The notes beneath the pieces are model-generated. The model saw nothing but the letters and a program-made list of their open reading frames with translations. It did not search any database and had not been told where the DNA came from. 64,000 nucleotides of DNA from Lelliottia jeotgali (GTDB lineage: Bacteria > Pseudomonadota > Gammaproteobacteria > Enterobacterales > Enterobacteriaceae): positions 3,968,001-4,032,000 of the forward strand of contig CP018628.1 of assembly GCA_002271215.1 (NCBI GenBank), given 5' to 3'. Every line of letters starts with the position of its first letter. Position 1 is the stretch's first letter. Shown here one piece after another: positions 35,702 to 47,352 of this stretch. Made by a program: the position numbers and the translations under genes.

Positions 35702-37135
35702 ATGAAGCAAGGTTTGCAATTAAGGCTCAGCCAGCAACTGGCGATGACGCCACAGCTACAACAGGCGATCCGTCTGTTGCAGTTGTCCACGTTAGAACTT
35801 CAGCAGGAACTCCAGCAAGCGCTGGATAGCAATCCTCTGCTGGAGCAAACCGATCTTCATGACGAGGTAGATACCCAGGAAAAGCAGGACACCGAATCCC
35901 TTGATACGGCAGATGCTCTCGAACAAAAAGAGATGCCGGACGAGTTACCGTTAGACGCCAGCTGGGATGAAATCTACACCGCCGGAACCCCTTCCGGCAC
36001 ACGTGCTGATTACCAGGATGACGAGCTTCCGGTTTATCAGGGCGAAACCACCCAGTCGTTACAGGATTACCTGATGTGGCAGGTGGAGCTCACGCCTTTC
36101 ACCGAAACCGATCGCGCGATTGCCACCTCCATTGTGGATGCCGTGGATGATACGGGCTATTTGACCGTCTCTCTGGAAGACATTCTTGAGAGCGTGGGCA
36201 ACGGCGATATTGATCTTGATGAGATCGAAGCGGTTCTGAAACGCATCCAACGTTTTGACCCGGTCGGCGTGGCAGCAAAGGATCTGCGTGATTGCCTGTT
36301 GATCCAACTTTCGCAATTTGCAAAAGAAACACCGTGGATTGATGAGGCCCGACTGATCATCAGCGAACATTTAGATCTGCTGGCGAATCATGATTTCCGA
36401 TCCCTGATGCGTGTCACGCGCCTCAAAGAGGACGTGTTGAAAGAGGCGGTGAATCTGATTCAGTCGCTTGACCCGCGCCCCGGACAATCTATCCAGACCA
36501 GCGAACCTGAATACGTGATTCCTGACGTTCTGGTCAGAAAGCACAACGAACGCTGGACGGTAGAACTGAACTCCGACAGCATTCCTCGCCTGCAAATTAA
36601 TCAGCAGTACGCCTCCATGTGCACCAGCGTGCGCAACGACTCCGACAATCAATATATTCGTAGCAATCTTCAGGAAGCGCGATGGCTGATCAAAAGCCTT
36701 GAGAGCCGAAATGATACGTTGCTACGTGTCAGTCGCTGTATTGTGGAACAGCAGCAGGCGTTTTTTGAAAAGGGCGAAGAGTTTATGAAACCGATGGTGC
36801 TGGCGGATATCGCTCAGGCCGTCGAGATGCACGAATCGACCATTTCGCGCGTGACCACGCAGAAGTATCTGCACAGCCCGCGCGGCATTTTTGAGCTTAA
36901 GTATTTCTTCTCCAGCCATGTGAATACCGAAGGCGGCGGCGAAGCCTCGTCAACGGCTATTCGAGCACTGGTGAAGAAGTTGATCGCAGCGGAAAACCCC
37001 GCGAAGCCACTGAGTGACAGTAAGTTAACCACCATGCTGTCCGACCAGGGTATTATGGTGGCACGTCGAACTGTTGCGAAGTATCGAGAGTCTTTATCCA
37101 TTCCGCCGTCTAACCAGCGTAAACAACTGGTTTGA
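35702..37135 (+). CDS. rpoN: RNA polymerase sigma-54 factor
   Basis: Alternative sigma factor for -24/-12 promoters used in nitrogen assimilation. The 477 residues equal E. coli. Order: Gln/Leu-rich region I (1-50, [23 protein letters not shown]), acidic region II, core-binding region, HTH, and the RpoN box [10 protein letters not shown] at 454-463. It heads rpoN-hpf-ptsN-rapZ-npr, 47 bp after lptB. Confidence 0.98.
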   Translation: MKQGLQLRLSQQLAMTPQLQQAIRLLQLSTLELQQELQQALDSNPLLEQTDLHDEVDTQEKQDTESLDTADALEQKEMPDELPLDASWDEIYTAGTPSGTRADYQDDELPVYQGETTQSLQDYLMWQVELTPFTETDRAIATSIVDAVDDTGYLTVSLEDILESVGNGDIDLDEIEAVLKRIQRFDPVGVAAKDLRDCLLIQLSQFAKETPWIDEARLIISEHLDLLANHDFRSLMRVTRLKEDVLKEAVNLIQSLDPRPGQSIQTSEPEYVIPDVLVRKHNERWTVELNSDSIPRLQINQQYASMCTSVRNDSDNQYIRSNLQEARWLIKSLESRNDTLLRVSRCIVEQQQAFFEKGEEFMKPMVLADIAQAVEMHESTISRVTTQKYLHSPRGIFELKYFFSSHVNTEGGGEASSTAIRALVKKLIAAENPAKPLSDSKLTTMLSDQGIMVARRTVAKYRESLSIPPSNQRKQLV

Positions 37136-37157
37136 CCCAACTGATAAGGAAGACACT

Positions 37158-37445
37158 ATGCAGCTCAACATCACAGGACACAACGTCGAGATCACTGAAG
37201 CCTTACGCGATTTTGTGAATACGAAATTCGCCAAGCTTGAACAGTATTTCGAGAGGATCAATCAGGTCTACATTGTGTTGAAAGTGGAGAAAGTGACTCA
37301 TATCTCGGATGCAACCCTGCATATAAACGGGGGTGAAATCCATGCCAGTGCGGAAGGGCAAGACATGTATGCGGCTATCGACGGCTTGATTGACAAGTTG
37401 GCACGGCAGCTTAATAAACATAAAGATAAACTGAAACAACACTAA
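37158..37445 (+). CDS. hpf: Ribosome hibernation promoting factor
   Basis: Short-form HPF of 95 residues that binds the 30S decoding site and promotes 100S dimers in stationary phase together with RMF. Starts MQLNITGHNVEITEALRDF after AAGGAAG. It is 22 bp after rpoN and followed by an 11-bp hairpin. Confidence 0.97.
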   Translation: MQLNITGHNVEITEALRDFVNTKFAKLEQYFERINQVYIVLKVEKVTHISDATLHINGGEIHASAEGQDMYAAIDGLIDKLARQLNKHKDKLKQH

Positions 37446-37473
37446 TTGTCCGGGCAGTTAACGGGTGCAGGGC

Positions 37474-37498
37474 GGCCTGTTGTGAAACACAACAGGCC
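37474..37498 (+). terminator. Hairpin between hpf and ptsN
   Basis: A perfect 11-bp stem (GGCCTGTTGTG with CACAACAGGCC, AAA loop) lies 29 bp before ptsN. The following ATTTGTAC is a weak T-tract, so it is probably a partial terminator or processing site within the operon. Confidence 0.6.
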
Positions 37499-37527
37499 AT
37501 TTGTACAGTTAGCGCTTAGGTGAAATT

Positions 37528-38019
37528 ATGATGAACAACGATTCCTCGCTTCAATTGAGTAGTGTCCTTAACCAGGAATGTACCCGCAGTGGCGTTCACT
37601 GTCAGAGCAAAAAACGGGCTCTGGAAATTATCAGTGAACTGGCTGCAAAACAGTTAAGCCTGCCGCCTCAGGTGGTGTTCGAAGCTATTCTGACCCGTGA
37701 AAAAATGGGCAGTACCGGCATCGGCAATGGCATTGCCATTCCGCATGGCAAACTGGAAGAAGACACATTGCGCGCCGTGGGCGTCTTTGTGCAGCTCGAA
37801 ACGCCAATCGCCTTTGATGCGATTGATAACCAGCCGGTTGATTTGCTGTTCGCGTTACTGGTGCCCGCTGACCAGACCAAAACCCATCTGCATACGCTTT
37901 CGCTGGTGGCTAAACGTCTGGCAGATAAAACCATTTGCCGCCGTCTGCGCGCAGCCCAAAGTGATGAAGAGTTGTACCAAATTATCACCGAAGCGGAAGG
38001 CAATCAGGATGATGCGTAA
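37528..38019 (+). CDS. ptsN: Nitrogen PTS IIA component
   Basis: Phosphotransfer protein EIIA-Ntr that regulates potassium transport, KdpD and other targets by its phosphorylation state. The 163 residues equal E. coli. Phospho-acceptor His73 is in AIPHGK. Two consecutive ATGs exist; the first gives the family length. It is followed by rapZ after 45 bp. Confidence 0.97.
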   Translation: MMNNDSSLQLSSVLNQECTRSGVHCQSKKRALEIISELAAKQLSLPPQVVFEAILTREKMGSTGIGNGIAIPHGKLEEDTLRAVGVFVQLETPIAFDAIDNQPVDLLFALLVPADQTKTHLHTLSLVAKRLADKTICRRLRAAQSDEELYQIITEAEGNQDDA

Positions 38020-38064
38020 CCAGGCGATGGCCTTCACATCTGCAGTCGTGAGGAGAAACGGAAC

Positions 38065-38919
38065 ATGGTGCTGATGATCGTCAGCGGTCGTTCTGGCTCG
38101 GGTAAATCCGTGGCCCTGCGAGCGCTCGAAGATATGGGATTTTACTGCGTCGATAACCTCCCGGTGGTACTGCTGCCCGACCTGGCGCGAACGCTCGCGG
38201 ACCGGCAGATTTCTGCCGCCGTCAGTATCGACGTGCGCAATATGCCGGAATCCCCGGAAATTTTCGAGCAGGCGATGAACAGCCTGCCGGAGAACTTCAC
38301 GCCTCAGCTGCTGTTCCTGGACGCTGACCGTAACACGCTGATTCGTCGCTACAGCGACACCCGTCGTTTGCACCCGCTGTCTAGCAAGAATCTGTCGCTT
38401 GAAAGCGCCATCGACGAAGAGAGCGACCTGCTGGAACCGCTGCGTTCCCGCGCGGATCTGATTGTCGATACTTCCGAGATGTCGGTGCATGAGCTGGCGG
38501 AAATGCTGCGTACCCGCCTGTTGGGCAAACGCGAGCGTGAGCTGACGATGGTGTTCGAATCCTTCGGCTTCAAACACGGTATTCCGATCGATGCAGATTA
38601 TGTGTTCGACGTACGCTTCCTGCCGAACCCGCACTGGGACCCAAAACTGCGTCCGATGACCGGTCTGGACAAGCCAGTGGCCGCGTTCCTCGACCGACAC
38701 ACAGAAGTTCACAATTTTATTTACCAGACGCGAAGCTACCTTGAGCTATGGTTACCTATGCTGGAAACCAACAACCGCAGCTACCTGACCGTGGCGATTG
38801 GTTGTACCGGCGGTAAACATCGTTCGGTGTATATTGCCGAGCAGCTGGCTGATTATTTCCGCTCACGCGGTAAAAACGTTCAGTCTCGCCATCGCACGCT
38901 GGAAAAACGTAAAACATGA
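38065..38919 (+). CDS. rapZ: RNase adapter protein RapZ
   Basis: Binds the small RNA GlmZ and presents it to RNase E, linking amino-sugar levels to GlmS; also a glucosamine-6-phosphate sensor. The 284 residues equal E. coli. Walker A GRSGSGKS at 8-15; the C-terminal RNA-binding part contains [17 protein letters not shown] and the basic tail [18 protein letters not shown]. It overlaps npr by ATGA. Confidence 0.98.
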   Translation: MVLMIVSGRSGSGKSVALRALEDMGFYCVDNLPVVLLPDLARTLADRQISAAVSIDVRNMPESPEIFEQAMNSLPENFTPQLLFLDADRNTLIRRYSDTRRLHPLSSKNLSLESAIDEESDLLEPLRSRADLIVDTSEMSVHELAEMLRTRLLGKRERELTMVFESFGFKHGIPIDADYVFDVRFLPNPHWDPKLRPMTGLDKPVAAFLDRHTEVHNFIYQTRSYLELWLPMLETNNRSYLTVAIGCTGGKHRSVYIAEQLADYFRSRGKNVQSRHRTLEKRKT

Positions 38920-39188
38920 CCGTAAAACATACTGTTGAAATCACCAATAAGCTGGGCATGCACGCCCGCCCGGCGATGAAGTTGTTTGAACTGATGCAGG
39001 GATTTGACGCTGAAGTGCTGCTGCGTAACGATGAAGGCACCGAGGCCGAAGCCAATAGCGTGATTGCGCTGCTGATGCTGGATTCGGCAAAAGGACGTCA
39101 GATTGAAGTAGAAGCGACCGGCCCGCAGGAAGTGGAAGCGCTGGCAGCGGTGGTCGCGCTGTTCAACGCCGGATTTGATGAGGACTGA
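38916..39188 (+). CDS. npr: Nitrogen PTS phosphocarrier NPr
   Basis: HPr-like carrier between EI-Ntr and EIIA-Ntr. The 90 residues equal E. coli. Phospho-acceptor His16 is in GMHARPAMK. Last gene of the rpoN operon, overlapping rapZ by 4 bp. It is convergent with mtgA with only 8 bp between; yrbL, which follows npr in E. coli, is absent. Confidence 0.97.
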   Translation: MTVKHTVEITNKLGMHARPAMKLFELMQGFDAEVLLRNDEGTEAEANSVIALLMLDSAKGRQIEVEATGPQEVEALAAVVALFNAGFDED

Positions 39189-39196
39189 GTCCTCAT

Positions 39197-39922
39197 CTAA
39201 TACAATTTATTCCCCGTCATAAACGCTTCCCCGCCTAGCTGGCGCATCTGGCGCATAATCCACGCCTGACGGCTGTGGACATACCCTGACGGGGCATTCG
39301 CTTTAAAGCGAATTGGATTGGGTAGAACGGCCGCCAGAAGTGCAGCCTCGGAGATCGTCAGGCGACTGGCGGGTTTGTGGAAATAGCGCTGTGCTGCCGC
39401 CTCGACGCCAAACACGCCATCACCAAACTCGGCGATATTCAGGTACACCGTCAGGATGCGTTTTTTACTCCACACCGTTTCCATGCCCAACGTCAGGCCA
39501 GCTTCCAGCCCTTTTCGCACCCAGCTTCGTCCATCCCACAAAAACAGGTTTTTCGCCGTTTGCTGAGAGAGCGTCGACGCGCCGCGCACGCGGTTTTCGT
39601 TGCGCTCATTATGCGCCAGCGCTTTTTCAATCGAAGAGATATCAAAACCCCAGTGGTCCGGGAATTTCTGATCTTCTGCCGCAATCACCGCCAGCCCCAT
39701 CCACGGGGAAATCTCGTCCATACTTACCCAGTCAGAGTGCGCCACATAGCTGAAATCGCCCGTCAGCCACGCGCCGAGCTGCCGCTCTACCATTACCGCA
39801 GAAAACGGCACCGGCAGAATACTGAATAGCGCGATACCACCGCCCCAAAAGACGGCCAGAACCAGCACTGCGCGCAGCAAAATGCGTTTCACCCAGCCGA
39901 CAGGCGACCTTTTTTTACTCAC
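39197..39922 (-). CDS. mtgA: Monofunctional peptidoglycan glycosyltransferase
   Basis: Inner-membrane GT51 transglycosylase polymerising lipid II. It has 241 residues. One membrane helix lies at about 16-36 ([19 protein letters not shown]). GT51 motifs follow: [14 protein letters not shown] with the catalytic Glu, [58 protein letters not shown]. It overlaps the elbB stop by 4 bp. Confidence 0.97.
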   Translation of the reverse strand: MSKKRSPVGWVKRILLRAVLVLAVFWGGGIALFSILPVPFSAVMVERQLGAWLTGDFSYVAHSDWVSMDEISPWMGLAVIAAEDQKFPDHWGFDISSIEKALAHNERNENRVRGASTLSQQTAKNLFLWDGRSWVRKGLEAGLTLGMETVWSKKRILTVYLNIAEFGDGVFGVEAAAQRYFHKPASRLTISEAALLAAVLPNPIRFKANAPSGYVHSRQAWIMRQMRQLGGEAFMTGNKLY

Positions 39923-40572
39923 CGGGAAAGCACCAGTACACGTTCAACCAGCTTCTCAATACCGATTGCCGCTTCCGCGATGTTTTGCGCCAGCATATAC
40001 GCTGGAGTGGTGACGATTTTATTGTCCTCGTCGACAACGATGTCTTCCACCGGGCAAGGCACGTGCTCACCGCCCATCTCTTCGATCAACTCAGCCGTAT
40101 CGATATCGGTGCCGATAGTGAGGCGCAGCGGGAAATCAAAAATTTTAGGCAACATCGCGGGGGCGATGCACATGAAACCCAGCGGTTTCCCCGCAGCGTG
40201 CATCATCTGGGCCAAATTTTTCAGCCCGTCATCGACCCGACATTCGCTGCCCTGGCTCGCAAAATTGCTCAAATTTTTTGCCGCGCCAAAACCACCAGGC
40301 ACGATCAGGGCATCCAGTTCATCGGCGCTGGCCAGTGACAGAGGCTGGATATTGCCGCGAGCGATACGCGCCGCTTCAATCAGAACATTACGCGTTTCGG
40401 ACATCGGCTCACCGGTAAGATGATTGATGACATCCAGCTGATTTTTATCTGGCGCAAAACAGACAGCTTCTGCGCCCTGCTTCGCCAGCGCGAGCAGCGT
40501 CAGAACTGATTCGTGAATTTCTGCGCCGTCATAAACGCCGCATCCGCTCAGTACTACACCCACCTTTTTCAT
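39919..40572 (-). CDS. elbB: DJ-1/PfpI-family glyoxalase ElbB
   Basis: Isoprenoid-biosynthesis-associated DJ-1 family protein with glyoxalase activity reported in E. coli. The 217 residues equal E. coli ElbB; the nucleophile elbow is CIAPAM in [13 protein letters not shown]. The start at 40570-40572 gives [16 protein letters not shown]; an in-frame extension of 30 codons upstream has no family support. Coupled to mtgA, divergent from arcZ. Confidence 0.95.
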   Translation of the reverse strand: MKKVGVVLSGCGVYDGAEIHESVLTLLALAKQGAEAVCFAPDKNQLDVINHLTGEPMSETRNVLIEAARIARGNIQPLSLASADELDALIVPGGFGAAKNLSNFASQGSECRVDDGLKNLAQMMHAAGKPLGFMCIAPAMLPKIFDFPLRLTIGTDIDTAELIEEMGGEHVPCPVEDIVVDEDNKIVTTPAYMLAQNIAEAAIGIEKLVERVLVLSR

Positions 40573-40690
40573 TTTGCCGCCCTTCTCTTCAACTGTTTGA
40601 AGCATATTAATAATTCTGATTAAAACGCTATGCTTCACACATTTCACTGATTCCCGTAACAAATCATTTAAGATTTGCTATCTTATCTGC

Positions 40691-40813
40691 GTGCGGCCTA
40701 AATTTTCAGGCAGCGTCCATGCGAAAACAACACAAAAAATCCGGCGCGGCCACGATTTCCCTGGTGTTGGCGCAGTATTTCGCGCACCCCGGTCTAACCG
40801 GGGTCATTTTTTT
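40691..40813 (+). ncRNA. arcZ: ArcZ small regulatory RNA
   Basis: Hfq-dependent sRNA (SraH/RyhA) that activates rpoS and represses flhDC and other targets in E. coli. It lies in its conserved place, antisense to the arcB 3' end and divergent from elbB. The 5' GTGCGGCC, the seed-region segments GATTTCCCTGGTG and TTGGCGCAGTATT, and the terminator ACCCCGGT... ACCGGGGT followed by seven T residues match what I recall of E. coli ArcZ; the 5' half differs. TATCTT at 40679-40684 is a suitable -10. Its last 10 nt overlap the arcB stop region. Confidence 0.92.
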
Positions 40814-43137
40814 GTACTTTCCACCCACGCTTTCAGCACATTCACGTCGTTTTGCCACTCTTGTTTCATCTCCTCAACCCACTCACCCACGTTATCCCAC
40901 CATGCGGGTAAATCCGGAGACTGGATCTGCTGGCCCAACTGCTGCAAATGGCGCAATCCGATCGATCCAGCAGCACCTTTGATTTTATGACCTTCTTCGA
41001 CAATGCCTTTCTGGTCGCGAGCCGTCAGATTGGATTCCAGCACGCTTAAATAACCCGGCATCATTTTCTCAAACACCGTCAGGCCATCGGTAATCAGCTT
41101 TGGACCCACCAGTTCGATGTACTGCTCAAGCATGGCGATATCCAGAAGCGATTGTGCTTTTTCACTCTCTACAGGCGTCATCATGTTTTCTTCTTCATCA
41201 CAGGTGTCCCAGAATTTCTTGATCATGGCGGTCAGGGCGGGCACTGCCAGCGGCTTGCTGAGCACATCGTCCATGCCGGCATCGAGGTACTCTTTTTTGT
41301 CCTTCAGCACGTTGGCAGTCAGTGCCACCAGAGGCGGCAGCTCATCGCGAGCGTAACGACGCGTCAGTTCGCGCGAAATATCCAGCCCGGTCATATCTGG
41401 TAGCTGAATATCCAGCAGCACGAGGTCATATTCGCCAGGCGTGAACATCTCCAGCGCGGCGGTACCGGTCATCGCCACATCCACGCTGTTGCCCAGTTTT
41501 TCCAGCACGGAACGCGCGACAATCACGTTCAGCTCAATATCTTCGACCAGCAGGACGTGCAATGCAGGCAACGGCAAATCGTCATTTTCGAAGGTGTCTT
41601 CAACTTCTTCAGCAACCGCCGGAGCGTGGACCGTCAGCGTAAAGAGAGAGCCTTTGCCCTGTTGACTGGATACGGTGATATCCCCGCCCATGCTTTTCGC
41701 CAGACGGCGCGATACTGCCAGGCCAATCCCGGTTCCCGTCGCCGGTTTACCGCCATTGCTGTCTTTCACCTGGTAATACATGGCGAAGATTTTGTCCTGC
41801 TCTTCCTGCGGAATCCCGATGCCGGAATCTTCGACTTCAAAGTGCAGCATATCCCCTTCGTCAAAGCGAATACGCACCACCACTTCCCCTTTCTGGGTGA
41901 ACTTGACGGCGTTGCTGATGAGATTCCACAGGATCTGACGCAGACGCGTCCCGTCCGTCACCACCTTATGCGGCAACGGCAGCGAAGGCTCCAGTACAAA
42001 CCTCAGCCCTTTTTGCTGCGCCTGGAGCCCGGAAAGGTTCTCCAGATCGGCGAGGAACCCGGTAAAGTCTACAGGCTGGTTATCCAGCTGAACTTTACGA
42101 CGCTCCATCTTATCCATATCGATAATATCGTTGAAAATATTCCCCAGCGTCACCGCAGAAACATGGATGGTCTTGAGATACTTTTCCTGCTCGCTGGTCA
42201 GCTCAGTATCGAGAAGAATGCGGCTCAGGCCAACGATGCCGTTCAGCGGTGTACGCAGCTCATGGCTGATCGTGGAGATAAAGGTGGTCTTGTCGCGGCT
42301 GGCGCGCTCCAGCGCATCCTGATAGCGCTTACGCTCGGTAATATCGCGGCCAAAGCCCATCAGCCCGTGGCGCTTGCCCACGCGATCGTAATACGGCACT
42401 TTGCGGATTTCGAAGCAGGCTTTACGCCCGTCGGGATAATCCAGCCACTGTTCGTAAGTCAGCGAGACGTTGTGACGGAACACCTTTTCGTCGGTTTCGA
42501 TAACCTTGGCCGCCGCTTCCTCAGAGTAGACATCCTGCGGTTTGAGGTGAACCAGCTGTTTTTCACTTTTCCCTGTTAGCAGCTCCATCGCCCGATTGCA
42601 GCCGGAAAACTCTTTATCTTCATTGCGATAGAAAACCAGATCCGGTGAAGCGTCGAGGAAAGAACGCAGGAAAGAGGATTGTTGTTCAAGCTGGATTTGC
42701 GTGACTTCACGCTCTTTCATCTCCACCTTCAGCTGTTCAAGCGTTGCCTGACGTTCAGCCTCTGCTTTTTCACGATCCGAGATTTCCTGATTCAGCTGCG
42801 CAATATTGTCTTTGAGCTGGACGTTAAGCTTCAGGTCACGCTCGCGCATCTCTTCCAGTTTTTGCACCAGCCGTGATAGACGCTGGCGCGACTCTTCCAG
42901 CTGTTCCACCACCACCGACAGGAAGTAGACCGCCCACGGGGTGATCAGCAGACCAAAGAAGATCGAGCGGATAACGTCGATACTTTCGACCTGGCCGTGC
43001 AGCACCATAGTGACAGCCATCTGCACGACAATCGCCAGTACCACCAGCGCCAGAGCTAACAGCAGTGAGAAACGTACCAGGCCGAGCTTCATCATCAGGT
43101 CGACGTAGTACTGCGCAAGCATACGAATTTGCTTCAT
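40804..43137 (-). CDS. arcB: Aerobic respiration control sensor kinase ArcB
   Basis: Tripartite hybrid kinase that senses quinone redox state and phosphorylates ArcA. It has 777 residues (E. coli 778). Two membrane helices lie at about 23-43 and 58-77, followed by a coiled linker, PAS domain (about 153-270), HisKA with His292 (SHELRTPLNG), HATPase (GTGIGLAVSRRLA), receiver with Asp576 (LLLDIQLPDMTG) and HPt with His717 (EEGHKIKGAAGS). I chose the start at 43135-43137 (MKQIRMLAQYYVDLM). Upstream lies lptG, not yhcC as in E. coli. Confidence 0.98.
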   Translation of the reverse strand: MKQIRMLAQYYVDLMMKLGLVRFSLLLALALVVLAIVVQMAVTMVLHGQVESIDVIRSIFFGLLITPWAVYFLSVVVEQLEESRQRLSRLVQKLEEMRERDLKLNVQLKDNIAQLNQEISDREKAEAERQATLEQLKVEMKEREVTQIQLEQQSSFLRSFLDASPDLVFYRNEDKEFSGCNRAMELLTGKSEKQLVHLKPQDVYSEEAAAKVIETDEKVFRHNVSLTYEQWLDYPDGRKACFEIRKVPYYDRVGKRHGLMGFGRDITERKRYQDALERASRDKTTFISTISHELRTPLNGIVGLSRILLDTELTSEQEKYLKTIHVSAVTLGNIFNDIIDMDKMERRKVQLDNQPVDFTGFLADLENLSGLQAQQKGLRFVLEPSLPLPHKVVTDGTRLRQILWNLISNAVKFTQKGEVVVRIRFDEGDMLHFEVEDSGIGIPQEEQDKIFAMYYQVKDSNGGKPATGTGIGLAVSRRLAKSMGGDITVSSQQGKGSLFTLTVHAPAVAEEVEDTFENDDLPLPALHVLLVEDIELNVIVARSVLEKLGNSVDVAMTGTAALEMFTPGEYDLVLLDIQLPDMTGLDISRELTRRYARDELPPLVALTANVLKDKKEYLDAGMDDVLSKPLAVPALTAMIKKFWDTCDEEENMMTPVESEKAQSLLDIAMLEQYIELVGPKLITDGLTVFEKMMPGYLSVLESNLTARDQKGIVEEGHKIKGAAGSIGLRHLQQLGQQIQSPDLPAWWDNVGEWVEEMKQEWQNDVNVLKAWVESTKK

Positions 43138-43234
43138 AGGGGATCCCTTCACGACTTCATCGCTCAATAATACTCAAATTCGGGGCAAGGCGTTGAAGGT
43201 TGTGTGAAAAAGTGCGGAGTGAATCAGGAGAGAG

Positions 43235-43262
43235 CCTCACTCCCGGCGATGCGGGAGTGAGG
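43235..43262. terminator. Hairpin after lptG at the arcB junction
   Basis: An 11-bp perfect stem (43235-43245 with 43252-43262) lies 12 bp past the lptG stop. There is no T-run on the minus strand. It lies in the 136-bp gap that also must hold the arcB promoter. Confidence 0.6.
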
Positions 43263-43273
43263 AAACTGTACGA

Positions 43274-44356
43274 TCAGGAGCGTCTGAGAAGCAGCCATAG
43301 GCTTATCAGGAAGAACGAGGCACTCGGCAACAGCGCACCAATCAGCGGGGGAATACCGTATACCAGGGTCAGTGGGCCGAAGATCTGATCCAGCACGTAG
43401 AAGACAAAACCAAAGCTGATACCCGTGACCACGCGCACACCCATCGGCACGCTACGCAATGGCCCGAAGATAAACGACAGCGCCATCAGCATCATTACTG
43501 CAACTGACATCGGCTGGAAGATTTTGCTCCACATGTTGAGCTGATAACGCCCGGCATCCTGGCCGCTCGACTTCAGATACTTCACATATTGATGCAAACC
43601 GCTGATCGACAGCGCATCCGGGTCCAGCGCCACCACACCTAACTTATCTGGCGTCAGATTGGTCTTCCAGGTGCCTGAAACGGTTTGTGAACCGGTGATT
43701 TGCTTAGGGTCCTGCAGATTGGATTCATCCACCTGCGACAGACGCCACAGCTTCTTCGCCGGATCGAATTTCGCCGTCGTGGCATAACGCACTGACTGCA
43801 AACGACGCTGTTCGTTAAAGGCGTAAATGCTCACGCCGCCCAGTTCGTCATCGCCCTTCACCCGTTCGATATAAACGAAGTTGTTACCGTCTTTCGCCCA
43901 CAGCCCTTGCTGCGTAGAGAGTAAAGAGCCGCCGTACATGGCTTGCGCGCGATAATTACGCGCCATCTGCTCGCCCTGCGGTGCCACCCACTCGCCAATG
44001 GCCATAGTCAGCAAGACCAATGGGATTGCGGTTTTCATCACCGACATCGCCACCTGCATACGGGTAAAACCAGAAGCCTGCATCACCACCAGCTCGCTGC
44101 GCTGGGCCAGCATGCCCAGCCCCAGCAATGCACCTAACAGCGCAGCCATCGGGAAGAAAATCTGCACATCTTTCGGTACGCTCAGAATGGTGTACATCCC
44201 AGCGCCCAGTGCGTCATAACTCCCCTGCCCGGCCTTTTTCAGCTGGTCGACAAACTTGATAATGCCGGAGAGCGACACCAGCATGAACAGCGTCATCATG
44301 ATGGTGGTAAAAATGGTTTTACCGATATAGCGGTCTAGAACGCGAAACGCCTGCAT
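43274..44356 (-). CDS. lptG: LPS export permease LptG
   Basis: Inner-membrane subunit of LptB2FG that extracts LPS from the membrane. The 360 residues equal E. coli: three N-terminal and three C-terminal membrane helices around a periplasmic jellyroll domain (about 130-260). The cytoplasmic loop contacting LptB is in LLGLGMLAQRSELVVMQASG. It overlaps the lptF stop by one base (TAATG at 44356). In E. coli its 3' neighbour is yjgR; here it is arcB. Confidence 0.97.
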   Translation of the reverse strand: MQAFRVLDRYIGKTIFTTIMMTLFMLVSLSGIIKFVDQLKKAGQGSYDALGAGMYTILSVPKDVQIFFPMAALLGALLGLGMLAQRSELVVMQASGFTRMQVAMSVMKTAIPLVLLTMAIGEWVAPQGEQMARNYRAQAMYGGSLLSTQQGLWAKDGNNFVYIERVKGDDELGGVSIYAFNEQRRLQSVRYATTAKFDPAKKLWRLSQVDESNLQDPKQITGSQTVSGTWKTNLTPDKLGVVALDPDALSISGLHQYVKYLKSSGQDAGRYQLNMWSKIFQPMSVAVMMLMALSFIFGPLRSVPMGVRVVTGISFGFVFYVLDQIFGPLTLVYGIPPLIGALLPSASFFLISLWLLLRRS

Positions 44357-45456
44357 TACACCGCTCCTTTACGCGTGAAGCTGGCACGCACGCGACGCAT
44401 CGCCACGCTGTCCCACATGTTTAATGCCACTGCCAGCAACAGGTACAGGCCGTTGACCACCCACGTCCAAATCATCGGATCGAGTTTACCTTTGCCGCCG
44501 TTAGACTTAATTGACGTTTGCAGCAGGAAGAACACCAGATACAGCAACATAGCCGGTAGCATAGACAGTACACGGCCCTGTCGCGGGTTGACCACGCTCA
44601 GCGGCACGACCATCAGTGCCATCATAAACACCGTGAATACTAGCGTCAGGCGCCAGTGCAGCTCTGCTCGAGCGCGGTTGGTATCGGTATTCATCAGGGT
44701 CCGCATGTCCATCTGCTCGGTATCCGTCGGATCGAGCGCCACGTTCTGATGGCCAATAATCGCCTGATAGTTCTGGAAATCGGTAATACGGAAGTCACGA
44801 AGCAGCGCAGTGCCTTCAAAGCGGGTGCCTTTGTTCAGCGTCACCACCTGAGAACCGTCTTTACGCTGCGAGAGCTGACCGGAATCCGCCACTACAACGG
44901 ATGGGCGAGCATTGCCTTTGGTGCGGATTTGCGCCAGGAAAACATCATTGAAGGTGCTGCCGTTAACGCTTTCAATAAAGAGTACCGAACTGCCATCAGT
45001 GGCTTGCTGGAACTGGCCTTGCGCTAACGCCGCCATGCCAGGGTTCGCTTTGGCTTCTGCCAGCACTTCATCCTGATGCCGGGATGACCACGGCCCGGCC
45101 CACATCACGTTCACCGCCGCAACGATACCCGTGAATAACGCCAACACCATCGCGGCCTTCACCAGCACGGCTTTACTCAAGCCGCAAGCGTGCATGACCG
45201 TGATTTCACTTTCAGTATAGAGTCTCCCCAGCGTCATGAGCAGGCCGAGGAAAAGGCTAAGCGGCAGAATAAGCTGCGCCATTTCAGGCACGCCTAATCC
45301 GAGCAGAGAAAGCACCAGATTTGTTGGGATTTCGCCGTCTACCGCCGCGCCAAGGATCCTGACTAACTTCTGACAGAAAAAGATCAGAAGTAAGATGAAA
45401 AGGATCGCCAGCTGGCTTTTGAGCGTCTCCCGCACCAGATATCTTATGATTATCAC
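44356..45456 (-). CDS. lptF: LPS export permease LptF
   Basis: Partner of LptG in the LPS transporter. The 366 residues equal E. coli. The start codon is GTG (45454-45456), giving MIIIRYLVRETLKSQLAILF, as I recall for E. coli. Six membrane helices flank a periplasmic domain (about 125-250), and the conserved LYTESEITVMHACGLSK coupling region is present. It is divergent from pepA across 266 bp. Confidence 0.97.
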   Translation of the reverse strand: MIIIRYLVRETLKSQLAILFILLLIFFCQKLVRILGAAVDGEIPTNLVLSLLGLGVPEMAQLILPLSLFLGLLMTLGRLYTESEITVMHACGLSKAVLVKAAMVLALFTGIVAAVNVMWAGPWSSRHQDEVLAEAKANPGMAALAQGQFQQATDGSSVLFIESVNGSTFNDVFLAQIRTKGNARPSVVVADSGQLSQRKDGSQVVTLNKGTRFEGTALLRDFRITDFQNYQAIIGHQNVALDPTDTEQMDMRTLMNTDTNRARAELHWRLTLVFTVFMMALMVVPLSVVNPRQGRVLSMLPAMLLYLVFFLLQTSIKSNGGKGKLDPMIWTWVVNGLYLLLAVALNMWDSVAMRRVRASFTRKGAV

Positions 45457-45719
45457 TTTAAATACGCCCGTAAAAACCCGTCTCTTTGCTGGAAAATTGC
45501 TTGTTTCATGGCTTAAACGTCATTTATTCTCTTGAGTCGTCGAAAACATCGCTAAGATTAAAAAACCCGGCGGTGTCGCGCTTCAGGATAATTTTTGACG
45601 TGTCGAAACCGTAGTAACGTAAGATTAACACGAAGTCACCACAACAGCGGACATGAGTTACGAAAGGTTTCAATTCTATCCGTAGCAGCCGTCGTTGTCT
45701 TTAAGATTCAGGAGCGTAG

Positions 45720-47234
<1,515 letters not shown>

Positions 47235-47240
47235 TGTTAA

Positions 47241-47319
47241 ATGCCGGGTGGCGGCTTCGCTACCCGGCATACAATATGGCTCGTAACCGTAGGCCCGGTA
47301 AGCGCAGCGCCACCGGGCA
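47241..47319. repeat. BIME of two inverted REP units
   Basis: REP 1 (47241-47272, ATGCCGGGTGGCG ... TACCCGGCAT) and REP 2 (47289-47319, GTAGGCCCGGTAAGCG ... CCACCGGGC) face each other between pepA and holC. The same paired arrangement occurs at 52390-52464. Confidence 0.85.
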
Positions 47320-47352
47320 ACCCGTTTAAAGTCACCCAAAGAAGCCCCATAT

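Noticed and set aside
45595..45625. TTGACG...TAAGAT as the pepA promoter
   Set aside because: The spacer is about 19 bp and the -10 is weak; left unassigned.
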